Origin: JAWLBM01 sp041687675
Lineage (GTDB): Bacteria > Pseudomonadota > Alphaproteobacteria > Rhizobiales > Pleomorphomonadaceae
Direction of reading: 5' to 3'
Assembly (NCBI GenBank): GCA_041687675.1
Contig: JAWLBM010000015.1
Coordinates: 29,697 to 93,696 of the forward strand
DNA: 64,000 nucleotides
This document shows, in pieces, positions 29,292 through 38,371 of this stretch. Within the stretch, counting starts at the first letter, position 1; every line of letters begins with the position of its first letter. A program made the position numbers and the translations under genes. The notes beneath the pieces were generated by a model. That model saw only the letters and a program-made list of their open reading frames with translations. It was not told where the DNA came from and did not search any database.

Positions 29292-29960
29292 ATGCGCGGA
29301 ACGCTCGCCCGCCCCCTTCGCATGCTGCTGGCGGCCGGCGCGCTCCTTGCGAGCGCCTCGATGGCAAGCGCCCATCCGCATGTGTTCGTCGACGTGAAGT
29401 CGGACCTCGTCTTCGGCGAGGACGGCCGGCTCGCGGCGGTGCGGCACGCCTGGCGCTTCGACGAGGGCTACTCCGCCTTCGCCACCCAGGGCCTCGACGC
29501 CGACGGCGACGGGAGCTTCAGCCCGCAGGAACTGGCGCCGCTCGCCGACATCAACGTCGAGTCGATGGCCGACTACGACTACTTCACCTTCGTCACCGCC
29601 GGCGACCGCGAGCTCGCCCTCGCCAAGCCGACGGAATACTGGCTGCAGTCGGACGGCGGCCTGCTGACGCTCTACTTCACCGTCCCGCTCGAGGCGCCGG
29701 CCGAGGTCCGCAGCCTGCCGGCCGCGGTGGAGGTGTACGACCCCACCTACTACGTCTCCTTCGTCTTCGTCGACGAGGATCCGGTGAAGCTGGAGAAGGC
29801 GCCGGACGGCTGCCGGTTCCAGGTGAGCCGGCCGAGCGGCCTCGACCCGATGGCCGCGGCCATGCTCGCCGAGGTCGGGCCCGACCAGCGCGAACTGCCG
29901 CCGGACCTCCAGCTTCTCACCATCGACCAGACCAACTCGGTCCAGCTCGGATGCCCCTGA
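29292..29960 (+). CDS. DUF1007 periplasmic protein, partner of NicO transporter
   Basis: A 222-residue exported protein with a signal peptide (LRMLLAAGALLASASMASAHPHVFVD). The mature N-terminal HPHVFV is the hallmark of DUF1007, probably a metal-binding site exposed after cleavage. Later family features are WRFDEGYSAFATQGLDADGDG, LYFTVPLEAP and VYDPTYYVSF. DUF1007 proteins accompany NicO/RcnA-type transporters, and here the gene overlaps the next one by 10 bp. The start at 29292 has AGGA at 8 nt; 29283 is also possible. The EF-hand-like DADGDGSFSPQE at the middle might bind calcium, which I only infer. Confidence 0.88.
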   Translation: MRGTLARPLRMLLAAGALLASASMASAHPHVFVDVKSDLVFGEDGRLAAVRHAWRFDEGYSAFATQGLDADGDGSFSPQELAPLADINVESMADYDYFTFVTAGDRELALAKPTEYWLQSDGGLLTLYFTVPLEAPAEVRSLPAAVEVYDPTYYVSFVFVDEDPVKLEKAPDGCRFQVSRPSGLDPMAAAMLAEVGPDQRELPPDLQLLTIDQTNSVQLGCP

Positions 29961-31060
29961 CCGCCCGCGCCCCGCTCCTCGCCGCCGCGATCCTCCTCGC
30001 GGCCACGGCCCTCGCCGCCGCCCAGGCCGGCCCCTTCGGGGTCGCGCTGCCGGAGCCGGCGCCCTCCGCCAGTGGGCCGCTCGGCGGCCTCTTCGCCGTC
30101 ATCGCGGCCTGGCAGTCGAGCTTCTACAAGGAGCTGACCGGCCTCGTGAAGGCGATGAAGAGCGACGGCACCGCCGGCCTCTGGCTCGCCGCCTTCTCCT
30201 TCGCCTATGGTGTGCTGCACGCGGCCGGCCCGGGGCACGGCAAGGCGATCGTCTCGGCCTATGTGCTCGCCAACCGGGAGACCGCCCGCAACGGGGCGGT
30301 GCTGGCGATGGTGTCGGCGCTGGCACAGGGGGTGACGGCCGTGGCGCTGGTGCTGGTCGCCGCCGTCGCCCTCAACGCCACCGCCATGGCGATGACCGAG
30401 GCGGCGCGCTGGTTCGAGATCGGCTCCTTCGCCCTGATCGCCGCCCTCGGCGCCTGGCTCACCTGGCGCAAGGTGGTCCGCCCGCTTGTCGCGGTCCACG
30501 ACCGTCGCTACGCACCGGTGCAGGTCGGCGCGGGCGCCCTCGCCTTCGCCGGCGCGCCCGGCGACCATGGCCACGATCCCGGCCACGACCATGGCCACGG
30601 GCACCAGCATGGACACGGGCACCATCATGGCCATGCGCACGACCATGGCCACGCGCACCACGGGCACGATCATTCCCACCACGACCACGGCCCCGACTGC
30701 GGCTGCGCCCATGCGCCCGCGCCGGACCTCGCCGCCGGCCGGCTCGACTGGAGCAAGGCGTGGACGACCGTCGTCGCGGTCGGCATGCGGCCCTGCACCG
30801 GGGCGCTGATCGTGCTGGTGTTCGCGCTGTCGCAGGGGCTGCTGTGGGCCGGCGTCGCCGCGACCTTCGCCATGGCGCTCGGCACCGGGGTGACCGTGGC
30901 GGCGCTGACCCTCGGGGCGGTCTCGATCCGCGGCCTCGCCGGCCGGATCGGCGGCGGCGGCGCGGCGGGCCACGCGGTTCATGCCGGCATCGAGGCTCTG
31001 GGGGCGCTGGCGATCCTTGCCTTCGGCGTGCTGATGCTGGGCGCGGGCCTGTCGCGTTAG
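29951..31060 (+). CDS. NicO/RcnA-type nickel-cobalt transporter with His-rich loop
   Basis: A 369-residue polytopic protein with N-terminal signal-like segment and about six helices. Conserved motifs are SFAYGVLHAAGPGHGKAIVSAY (with the H-x-x-G-P-G-H metal motif), MVSALAQGVTAV and VGMRPCTGALIVL. A cytoplasmic or periplasmic loop around residues 205-257 has dense His/Asp/Gly repeats, probably a metal-sensing or sequestering region. The family exports (RcnA) or imports (NicO) Ni/Co. The start overlaps the end of the DUF1007 gene. A repeated intergenic palindrome begins at its stop codon. Confidence 0.88.
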   Translation: MPLTARAPLLAAAILLAATALAAAQAGPFGVALPEPAPSASGPLGGLFAVIAAWQSSFYKELTGLVKAMKSDGTAGLWLAAFSFAYGVLHAAGPGHGKAIVSAYVLANRETARNGAVLAMVSALAQGVTAVALVLVAAVALNATAMAMTEAARWFEIGSFALIAALGAWLTWRKVVRPLVAVHDRRYAPVQVGAGALAFAGAPGDHGHDPGHDHGHGHQHGHGHHHGHAHDHGHAHHGHDHSHHDHGPDCGCAHAPAPDLAAGRLDWSKAWTTVVAVGMRPCTGALIVLVFALSQGLLWAGVAATFAMALGTGVTVAALTLGAVSIRGLAGRIGGGGAAGHAVHAGIEALGALAILAFGVLMLGAGLSR

Positions 31061-31107
31061 AGCGCTTTCCGATAGGTGGAACCACCTGATCGACCAGACA
31101 TCGCTCC
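31058..31107. repeat. Intergenic palindromic repeat (degenerate copy)
   Basis: The sequence begins AGAGCGCTTTCCGAT, has the near-palindromic core AGGTGG-AA-CCACCT, and ends GACATCGCTCCA. I recall this as a common dispersed palindrome in Hyphomicrobiales genomes, usually with flanks AGAGCG...CGCTCT and a core GATCAGGTGG-AAxCCACCTGATC. Here the left half has lost two bases of the core (GAT-AGGTGG versus CCACCTGATC). Its first bases include the nicO stop codon. Confidence 0.5.
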
Positions 31108-31117
31108 AGACCCGAAG

Positions 31118-31136
31118 CCTGGAGCATAGCTCCAGG
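31118..31136. terminator. Short perfect hairpin between convergent genes
   Basis: CCTGGAGC-ATA-GCTCCAGG forms an 8-bp stem with a 3-nt loop, in the gap between nicO-like and the convergent amidotransferase gene. There is no T-run, so it may end transcripts weakly in both directions or be part of the neighbouring repeat. Confidence 0.4.
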
Positions 31137-31142
31137 CCGGGC

Positions 31143-31913
31143 TCACTCCGCGGCGGCGCGCCGGCCGCGGCCGGCGAGGTAGCCGCGGACCGCCTCGCCA
31201 AAGGCCTCGAAGATCTGCCGCGACGGCGCGTCGGTGGCCGCCCAGAACTCCGGGTGCCACTGGACCCCGAGCACGAAGCCCGGCGCGTCCTTCACCGACA
31301 CCGCCTCGATCACCCCGTCGTCGGCCACGGCCTCGACCACCAGCCTGTCGGCGAGGTGGTCGATCGCCTGGCGGTGCAGCGAGTTCACGTCGATGGTATC
31401 CCCGCCGAGGATCCGGCCGAGACAACCGCCGGCGGTGAGCTTCACCGGGTGGCGGATGGCGAAGCGGGCCTCCTGCGGGTCGGTTTCCGGGGCGCGGTGG
31501 TCCATCCGCCCGCCCTGCTCCTGCACTTCCGAGATCAGCGACCCGCCGAGGGCGACGTTGAGTTCCTGCAGGCCGCGGCAGATGCACAGCAGCGGGATGC
31601 CGCGGTCGATCGCCCGGCGGATCAGCGGCAGCGTGGTCGCGTCGCGGGCCTCGTCGAAGGGGCCCATCGCCTCGCTCGCCTCCACGCCGTAGCGGGACGG
31701 GTGCACGTTCGAGCGCGAACCGGTGCAGACCACGCCGTCGACCCGGTCGAGCACGGCGTCGAGGTCCAGCCGATCGCCGAAGGCGGGCAGCACCAGCGGG
31801 ATCGCGCCGGCCCGGGACAGCGTCGCCTCGAGGTAGGTCTGCGGCGCCGCGTGCCAGTCGTATCCCTGCAGGTGGCGGACATCGGGCGAGACGAGGACGA
31901 CGGGGGCGGACAT
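31143..31913 (-). CDS. Gamma-glutamyl-GABA hydrolase-type class I amidotransferase (peptidase C26)
   Basis: A 256-residue stand-alone class I glutamine-amidotransferase-fold enzyme. The nucleophile elbow is LCICRGLQELN (C112), with the His/Glu dyad in GVQWHPEFWA and the loop CTGSRSNVHPSRYG typical of PuuD. PuuD hydrolyses gamma-glutamyl-GABA in putrescine degradation; other members degrade related gamma-glutamyl amines. No puuABC genes are near, so the substrate is inferred. The start at 31913 (MSAPVVLVSP) fits the family; a further upstream frame to 32042 would not. It is divergent from takP, with about 320 bp between them. Confidence 0.88.
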   Translation of the reverse strand: MSAPVVLVSPDVRHLQGYDWHAAPQTYLEATLSRAGAIPLVLPAFGDRLDLDAVLDRVDGVVCTGSRSNVHPSRYGVEASEAMGPFDEARDATTLPLIRRAIDRGIPLLCICRGLQELNVALGGSLISEVQEQGGRMDHRAPETDPQEARFAIRHPVKLTAGGCLGRILGGDTIDVNSLHRQAIDHLADRLVVEAVADDGVIEAVSVKDAPGFVLGVQWHPEFWAATDAPSRQIFEAFGEAVRGYLAGRGRRAAAE

Positions 31914-32232
31914 GGAAGCTCCGTTGACTGGATGCGCCAATAGGCGACAACGTCCGGCGGCCGTCAAGCACCTGCCGGCCTCCAGGTGCGCCCCGAGGCG
32001 CTTGCCGCGGCAGGCGATAGCGCCCGCAAATCGAATTACCAACTTTGCATAGGTTAACCTCGGGAAATCTGCTGCAGGGAAAGTGTTTTTTCCCGCTTGT
32101 TCCTTTCCGGTGCATCGGCTTTATTCGTCGCCGGTCGCACCCCCCCGGCCGCCGGTCCCGAAGAGCAGAAGGCTCTGCGGCGGACTCACCCGGCAGGTGC
32201 AGCACCATGTCCCCACTTGGGAGGAAGACTGA
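31914..32232. other. Divergent intergenic region, amidotransferase / takP
   Basis: An AT-richer patch at 32025-32110 (e.g. AATTACCAACTTTGCATAGGTTAACC) probably holds promoters. A hairpin GGGAAA-GTG-TTTTTTCCC starts near 32079. No gene is supported. A weak site precedes takP (GGGAGGAAGA at about 32219-32228, 4 nt from the ATG), which is in fact a good ribosome site. Confidence 0.45.
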
Positions 32233-33342
<1,110 letters not shown>

Positions 33343-33363
33343 CGGATCGGCGGGGCGGCCCTC

Positions 33364-33373
33364 NNNNNNNNNN
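33364..33373. other. Assembly gap (10 N)
   Basis: Ten undetermined bases lie 22 bp after the takP stop, flanked on the right by long G and C runs (about 33374-33420). The size is probably nominal. The order and orientation of the two sides depend on scaffolding. Confidence 0.98.
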
Positions 33374-33429
33374 GGGGCGCCGGCTCGGGGGGGGCGCCCC
33401 GGGGCCCCCCCCGCCCCCGGAACGGGAAC

Positions 33430-33464
33430 GGCCGGCGCGGGAGACCGCGCCGGCCTTTCTGTTT
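33430..33464 (+). terminator. Intrinsic terminator downstream of takP
   Basis: An 11-bp perfect stem (33430-33440 with 33445-33455) with a GAGA loop is followed by TTTCTGTTT. It is oriented with takP, about 90 bp past the stop if the gap size is right. Confidence 0.75.
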
Positions 33465-33498
33465 CAGGCGCCGTCGATCGGCGCGCCTCTCCGCCCGC

Positions 33499-35148
33499 TC
33501 ACTGCTGCGGCGGCGGGGCGCCGAAGTCCGGCGGCGGAAGCCCGCCGGGGGCCTCGGGCGCCGGCGCTCCGAAGTCGGGGGGCGGCAGCCCGCCGGGCGC
33601 AGACGGCGCCGGCGCTCCGAAATCGGGAGCCGCCGGGGCGCCGAAGTCCGGCGCGGCCGGCGGACCGAACGGATTGCCGGCGTCGCCGAAGGGGTTCCCC
33701 GCGCCCGCCCCGGGCATCGGCACGTCGATGGTGATGGTCGACGGATCGACGAGGATCTCGTCCTTCTTGTAGTGGGTAACCAGGTAGGGGAAGGCGATGA
33801 CGATGGCCACCATGATCAGCTGGATCACCACATAGGGGATCGAGCCCATGTAGATCTGCCCGGTGGTCACCGGCTCCATCTGCCGTCCGGTGATCTTGTC
33901 GATGTAACGCTGCGCCGGGGCGACGGAGCGCAGGTAGAACAGCGCGAAGCCGAACGGCGGGTGCATGAACGACGTCTGCATGTTCACCGCCAGCAGCACG
34001 CCGAACCAGACGAGGTCGATGCCGAGGCTCTCGGCCACCGGCACCAGCAGCGGCACGATGATGAAGGCGAGCTCGAAGAAGTCGAGGAAGAAGGCGAGCA
34101 GGAAGACCAGGATGTTGACGACGATCAGGAACCCGAGCTCGCCGCCGGGCAGGCCGGTGAGCAGGTGCTCGACCCACAGGTGGCCGTCGATCCCGTAGAA
34201 GGTCAGCGAGAAGACGCGGGCGCCGAGCAGGATGAACACCACGAAGGAGGACAGCTTGGCGGTGGTGTCCAGCGCCTGGGTGATCATCCGGACGTTGAGC
34301 CGGCGATTGAGCGCCGCCAGCACCAGCGCCCCGACCGCGCCCATGGCGCCGCCTTCCGTCGGCGTGGCGATGCCGAGGAAGATGGTACCGAGCACGAGGA
34401 AGATCAGCACCAGCGGCGGCACCAGCGTGGTCACCACCTTGAGGGCCAGCTTCATGCCTCGCAGCGTCCGCGCCTCCGGCGGCAGCGCCGGCACCGCCTT
34501 CGGCCTGAACAGCGCGACGAGCAGGATGAAGCTTGCGTAGAGGCCGGTGAGCACGAGGCCGGGCAGCATGGCGCCGGCATACATGTCGCCGACCGACACC
34601 ACCTGGCTGGAGCCGGTCTTCAACTGGTCGGCGAGCACGATCAGGACGAGGCTCGGCGGGATGATCTGGGCGAGGGTGCCGGAGGCCGCGATGGCGCCCG
34701 AGGCGACAGACCGGTCGTAGCCGTAGCGCAGCATGATCGGCAGCGAGATCAGCCCCATCGAGATCACCGACGCGGCCACCACGCCCGTGGTGGCGGCGAG
34801 CAGCGCGCCGACGAAGATCACAGCCAGGGCGAGGCCGCCGCGCACCGGGCCGAACAGCTGGCCGATGGTGTCCAAGAGGTCCTCGGCCATGCCGGAGCGC
34901 TCGAGGATCAGCCCCATGAAGGTGAAGAAGGGGATCGCCAGCAGCGTCTCGTTCCCCATCGTCTGCCAGATGCGGTCCGGCATGGCGCCGAACAGGTTCG
35001 GCGAGAGGAGACCGAGCTCAATGCCGATGAAGCCGAACACGAAGCCGTTGAAGGCGAGCGCGAAGGCCACCGGATAGCCGAGCAGCATCACGACCACCAG
35101 GCCGACAAACATGATCGGCGCCAGGTTCTCGGCGACGAAGGCCATCAT
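33499..35148 (-). CDS. takM: TRAP transporter large permease (DctM/TakM) with proline-rich tail
   Basis: A 549-residue membrane protein of the DctM family (ion-transporter superfamily), with about 12-14 helices from ENLAPIMFVGLVVVMLLGYP to VAIVIAFPYLVTHYK. Typical marks are FTFMGLILERSGMAEDLLDT, TTGVVAASVISMG, ATPTEGGAMGAVGAL and SFMHPPFGFALFYLR. It moves substrate with Na+ and partners TakQ and TakP. After about residue 480 there is an unusual 65-70-residue tail of Gly/Pro/Ala/Phe repeats (GNPFG and PPPDFGAPAP units). The tail is in frame to a normal stop at 33499. The gene follows takQ by 22 bp. Confidence 0.9.
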   Translation of the reverse strand: MMAFVAENLAPIMFVGLVVVMLLGYPVAFALAFNGFVFGFIGIELGLLSPNLFGAMPDRIWQTMGNETLLAIPFFTFMGLILERSGMAEDLLDTIGQLFGPVRGGLALAVIFVGALLAATTGVVAASVISMGLISLPIMLRYGYDRSVASGAIAASGTLAQIIPPSLVLIVLADQLKTGSSQVVSVGDMYAGAMLPGLVLTGLYASFILLVALFRPKAVPALPPEARTLRGMKLALKVVTTLVPPLVLIFLVLGTIFLGIATPTEGGAMGAVGALVLAALNRRLNVRMITQALDTTAKLSSFVVFILLGARVFSLTFYGIDGHLWVEHLLTGLPGGELGFLIVVNILVFLLAFFLDFFELAFIIVPLLVPVAESLGIDLVWFGVLLAVNMQTSFMHPPFGFALFYLRSVAPAQRYIDKITGRQMEPVTTGQIYMGSIPYVVIQLIMVAIVIAFPYLVTHYKKDEILVDPSTITIDVPMPGAGAGNPFGDAGNPFGPPAAPDFGAPAAPDFGAPAPSAPGGLPPPDFGAPAPEAPGGLPPPDFGAPPPQQ

Positions 35149-35170
35149 GGATGTATCTCCGCGCCGGGGC

Positions 35171-35713
35171 TCAGTGGGCCGACTTGGTCTGCTGCAGCGC
35201 CGGGTCGGGCCCGGCGCCGGTGAGGAAGGCGATGCGCTTGATGAGTTCCGAGACGCCCTGCAGCGCGAGAAGCGAGAAGCCCGCGGGGATCAGCAGCCAG
35301 GCCGGCCAGAAGGGAAGGCCGCCCGGATTCGGCGAGACCTCGCCGCTCTGCCAGCGCATCAACGCCTGCGGCCAGACCAGCCAGAGCGTGATCAGGCAGA
35401 AGGGCATCAGGAAGAAGACCGTGCCGAAGATGTCGATCCACACCTGGGTGCGGCGCGACCAGCGGCCGTAGAGGATGTCGATCTTGACGTGCTCGCCCTT
35501 GCGCAGCGTGTGGCCGGCGACCAGCAGGAACACCGCCGCGAAGAGGTACCACTGCATCTCGAGGAACGCGTTCGAGCTGATCGAGAAGAGATAGCGGCTG
35601 ACCGCATTGCCGGCGCTCACCAGCACCGCCACCAGCACCAGCCACATGACGACGCGATGGACGACCTCGTTGAGACCGTCGATGAACCGACTGAACGCCA
35701 GCAAGGCCCCCAT
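35171..35713 (-). CDS. takQ: TRAP transporter small permease (DctQ/TakQ)
   Basis: A 180-residue protein with four helices (VVMWLVLVAVLVSAGNAVSR, LEMQWYLFAAVFLLVAGHTL, IFGTVFFLMPFCLITLWLVW, PAWLLIPAGFSLLALQGVSE). The conserved small-subunit motif is LEMQWYLF...HTLRKGEHVKIDI. It bridges TakP and TakM. The start at 35713 (MGALLAFS) is preferred; the frame continues upstream to 35788 without helix content. It lies immediately before takM on the minus strand, so the two form an operon. The gene order QM without P fits the convergent takP. Confidence 0.9.
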   Translation of the reverse strand: MGALLAFSRFIDGLNEVVHRVVMWLVLVAVLVSAGNAVSRYLFSISSNAFLEMQWYLFAAVFLLVAGHTLRKGEHVKIDILYGRWSRRTQVWIDIFGTVFFLMPFCLITLWLVWPQALMRWQSGEVSPNPGGLPFWPAWLLIPAGFSLLALQGVSELIKRIAFLTGAGPDPALQQTKSAH

Positions 35714-36044
35714 GCGCCGCTCCCCACCCACCGCCGCGACCGTCGCGGCGCCGTCCGGCCGTATACAGGCGTAACGGAACAGGCACAATCCGTCCCGTCG
35801 CGGCCTCCGAACCGCTTCATGTCGTGCCCGGCGTCTCCGCCATCTCCCTTGTGCGAAATAACAGGTCGCGACAACCGCGCCAAGCGACCCCGTTCGTCTG
35901 GCGCGGTGTTCCCCAATTTCCTTTGCCGTGAGTCTCCAACGTTAATCTATATCAACTACTCAATGCGTTAGTCTGACAGGGCTGGACCGAGTCGCAGATC
36001 GGCCACTGCGGCGGCCGCATGAGGAACGTGCGAGGCTGGGAACG
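35714..36044. other. Divergent intergenic region takQ / response regulator
   Basis: No gene is supported. It contains the inverted repeat ACCGCGCCA (35874-35882) and TGGCGCGGT (35899-35907) with a 16-nt loop, and an AT-rich patch (35935-35960, TTAATCTATATCAAC) suited to a promoter for either side. A clear -35/-10 pair was not found. Confidence 0.4.
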
Positions 36045-36521
36045 ATGAAGGACAGGGCGAAACGGGGCGGCCCCGCCGGTCCGGCACCCGAGCCAGACGC
36101 GCGCGTCCTCCTGATCGACGACGATCCCGACGACGTCCGGCTGATCGGGCGGCTGATGGACAGGGCGCCGATCACCGTCTCCATCACGGCCGTCGGCAAC
36201 GGCCGCGCCGCGCTCGACCTCCTGGCGACGCTGTCCGGGCTCGACGACCCGCGGGCGCCGGACCTCGTGATCCTCGACATCAACATGCCGGTGATGGACG
36301 GCAACCACTTCCTGACGGAACTGAGGGCCCTTCCCGTTTTCCACGCCCTGCCCGTCGTAGCCCTCACCACGTCCACCGACGCCGAGGCGATTCGGCGCGC
36401 CTACGACTGCGGCGCCAATGCCGTGGTGAGCAAGGTCGACAGCCTCGACGGCATGAGCGAGATCGTGAACACGATCGTGGAGTTCTGGTTCAAGGTGGCC
36501 CGCCGCTACTACCTCGACTGA
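36045..36521 (+). CDS. Single-domain response regulator (Rcp1/CheY-like)
   Basis: A 158-residue receiver with a short Pro/Arg-rich N-terminus. Acidic pair VLLIDDDPDDVRLI, phosphoacceptor Asp in LVILDINMPVMDG, switch Thr in VALTTST and Lys in AVVSKVDS are all in place. The long spacing and FLTELRALPVFHALPVV segment are typical of Rcp1-like regulators that partner phytochromes or hybrid kinases. It has no output domain, so it probably acts through a phosphorelay or a partner. No kinase is next to it. It is convergent with the 5'-nucleotidase gene. Confidence 0.88.
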   Translation: MKDRAKRGGPAGPAPEPDARVLLIDDDPDDVRLIGRLMDRAPITVSITAVGNGRAALDLLATLSGLDDPRAPDLVILDINMPVMDGNHFLTELRALPVFHALPVVALTTSTDAEAIRRAYDCGANAVVSKVDSLDGMSEIVNTIVEFWFKVARRYYLD

Positions 36522-36551
36522 CCGCCGGCCCCGCGCGAGTCCGCGGACGCG

Positions 36552-36582
36552 AAAACGCCCGGGCCGACCTGCGGTCCGGGCG
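36552..36582 (-). terminator. Terminator of the 5'-nucleotidase gene
   Basis: On the minus strand a 7-bp stem (CGCCCGG, 36576-36582 with CCGGGCG, 36556-36562) with a 13-nt loop ends in TTTT (36552-36555). It lies about 28 bp past the stop of the minus-strand gene. Confidence 0.65.
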
Positions 36583-36609
36583 CGAATGGCGCTCTGCCAG
36601 GGCTCCCCG

Positions 36610-38121
36610 TCAGCGGGTGACGATGCGGCCCTCGACCTTCGAGTCGACCTTGCCGTGGCCCTTCACATAGGCCATCACGTCGTTGGCCATCAGCTTGGCG
36701 TCTCGGGTGCCGAGAAGCTGCGGGGCTCCCTTGAACACCGTGTAGCCGTCGCCGCCGCCGGCCATGTAGTCGTTGGTGGCGACCTTGTAGGTGGCGGCCG
36801 GGTCGATCGGCTGGCCCTCGTGCATCGCCGAGACGATCCGCTCGCCCGCGGGCCTCGCCGGGTCCCAGGTCACGGTGAGGCCCGAGACCTGCGGGAAGCG
36901 GCCGGCGCTGTTCTCGACCTCGCTGACGCCGTTCTCCAGCGCTTCGAGCACCTGCTGGCCGGTGAGCTCGAGCAGCACCGTCCTGTTGCCGAAGGGCAGT
37001 TCGGTGAGGATGTCGCGACGGGTGATGTCGGTGCCCGGCGCGTAGGTCTTGTTGCCGCGGATGCCGCCGCCGTTGGTGATCGCCATGTCGGCGCCGACGG
37101 CCGACTTCATCGCGTCGGCGATGAGGTTGCCGATCGCCGCCTCGCCGCCGCGGACCGTGGCCTTGCGGCTGTCGAGTTCCTCGCCGGTCTGGCCGAGCAC
37201 GACGTCGAGTTCGTTCGAGAGCTCAGCCTCGTACTTCGCGACGACGGCCTGGGTCTCCGGATCGGGCGTCACCCCGGCGGTGTCCATGATGCGGAAGGTG
37301 GGGTGCCAGGAGACGGAGCGGCGGCCGTCGTTCTCCTCGACCTCGACGGCGAGATCGATGGCGGTGACGTAGTTGGCCTCCTCCGCGCTCTCGACCATCA
37401 CCACCCGGCCGTCGTAGAAGAGGGCGAGGTCGTGGTCGTCGCCGGTCAGGATCACGTCGAAGGCGCGGCTGTCGAACAGCTCGCGGTCCTGGCCGCGGTT
37501 GGCGTGGACGACGGCGACCACGATGTCCGCGCCCTCCTCGCGCTGCGCCTTCGCCGTCGCGATGGCGGTCTCGACGGTCGGCAGGAAGGACAGGTTGCCG
37601 GGGCTCGACTTCACCGGGCTGTCGTCGGCCGTCATCGGCACGAGGCCGACCTTGACGCCGCCGACGTCGCGGATCTCGGCGCCCTTGACGCCGGGGTGCG
37701 GCTTGCCGTCCGGCCCGAGAAGGTTCGCCGCATACCAGCCGAAGTTCGATTCCTTCAGGCGCTGGTCGAAGACCTCGGGGCCGAAGTCGTACTCATGGTT
37801 GCCGGGAACGAAGATGTCGGGCGGCACCACGTTGAGCAGCTCGATCACATGCGCGCCCTGGTCGAAGCCGGCCATCAGCGACGGCGAGATGGTGTCGCCG
37901 GCATGCACGTAGATCACGTTGCCGCCCTTGGCGCGCTCGGCCTCGGCGACGGCCGCGAGCCGGGCGAAGCCGCCGCGGTCGTCGTCGCCCGACATCTTGT
38001 AGATGTCGTTGACGAGCAGCAGCGTGATGTCGACCGTCTCGGCCGCGGCCGGCAGGACGGGCAATGCGCCGATCATCGCGACCGCGGCAACGCCGCCGCG
38101 GATCCTGTTCAGGAAGCTCAT
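36610..38121 (-). CDS. Periplasmic 5'-nucleotidase / 2',3'-cyclic phosphodiesterase family protein
   Basis: A 503-residue exported protein (signal GGVAAVAMIGALPVLPAAA). The N-terminal metallophosphatase domain has the variant first motif TLLLVNDIYKM (normally D-x-H, here the His is Tyr), then HAGDTISPSL, VPGNHEYDFG and TGDDHDLALFY. The C-terminal nucleotidase domain (about 300-490) has GNLIADAM, ITNGGGIRGN, LPFGNRTVLLELTGQQVLEALENG and VATNDYMAGGGDGY. It would release phosphate and nucleosides from nucleotides. The change in the first metal motif resembles a known variant subgroup, so activity should not be assumed identical to UshA. It is transcribed alone. Confidence 0.88.
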   Translation of the reverse strand: MSFLNRIRGGVAAVAMIGALPVLPAAAETVDITLLLVNDIYKMSGDDDRGGFARLAAVAEAERAKGGNVIYVHAGDTISPSLMAGFDQGAHVIELLNVVPPDIFVPGNHEYDFGPEVFDQRLKESNFGWYAANLLGPDGKPHPGVKGAEIRDVGGVKVGLVPMTADDSPVKSSPGNLSFLPTVETAIATAKAQREEGADIVVAVVHANRGQDRELFDSRAFDVILTGDDHDLALFYDGRVVMVESAEEANYVTAIDLAVEVEENDGRRSVSWHPTFRIMDTAGVTPDPETQAVVAKYEAELSNELDVVLGQTGEELDSRKATVRGGEAAIGNLIADAMKSAVGADMAITNGGGIRGNKTYAPGTDITRRDILTELPFGNRTVLLELTGQQVLEALENGVSEVENSAGRFPQVSGLTVTWDPARPAGERIVSAMHEGQPIDPAATYKVATNDYMAGGGDGYTVFKGAPQLLGTRDAKLMANDVMAYVKGHGKVDSKVEGRIVTR

Positions 38122-38371
38122 GGTGTCGATCTCCCGACTTTGTTGTCTCGGTTCTGGAAAATGCTTTCGCCCCTGAGGACCGCTACGGTGTCACGGTCCG
38201 GGCCGCCCCGCAATGTGACACCTCCCCGCGATAATCGACAAGGATGAAGGCCGTGCGACGGCCGCCGGGAGGCTCCTGCGACCGACGGCCACGCCCGGGT
38301 GGGTGACGGCGGCTGGAAATTGCGCTAGTCCGCCTTACATCTCCGGCATTCCCGATCCTCTCGAGGCGACG

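Noticed and set aside
30566..30720. Short tandem-like repeats (GACCATGGCCAC) that could be taken for a CRISPR or satellite
   Set aside because: They encode the in-frame His/Gly/Asp-rich loop of the NicO-type transporter; there are no spacers of constant length.
33374..33425. Long G/C runs after the N gap as a possible biological element
   Set aside because: Homopolymer-rich sequence next to a scaffold gap is more likely low-quality assembly than a real feature.
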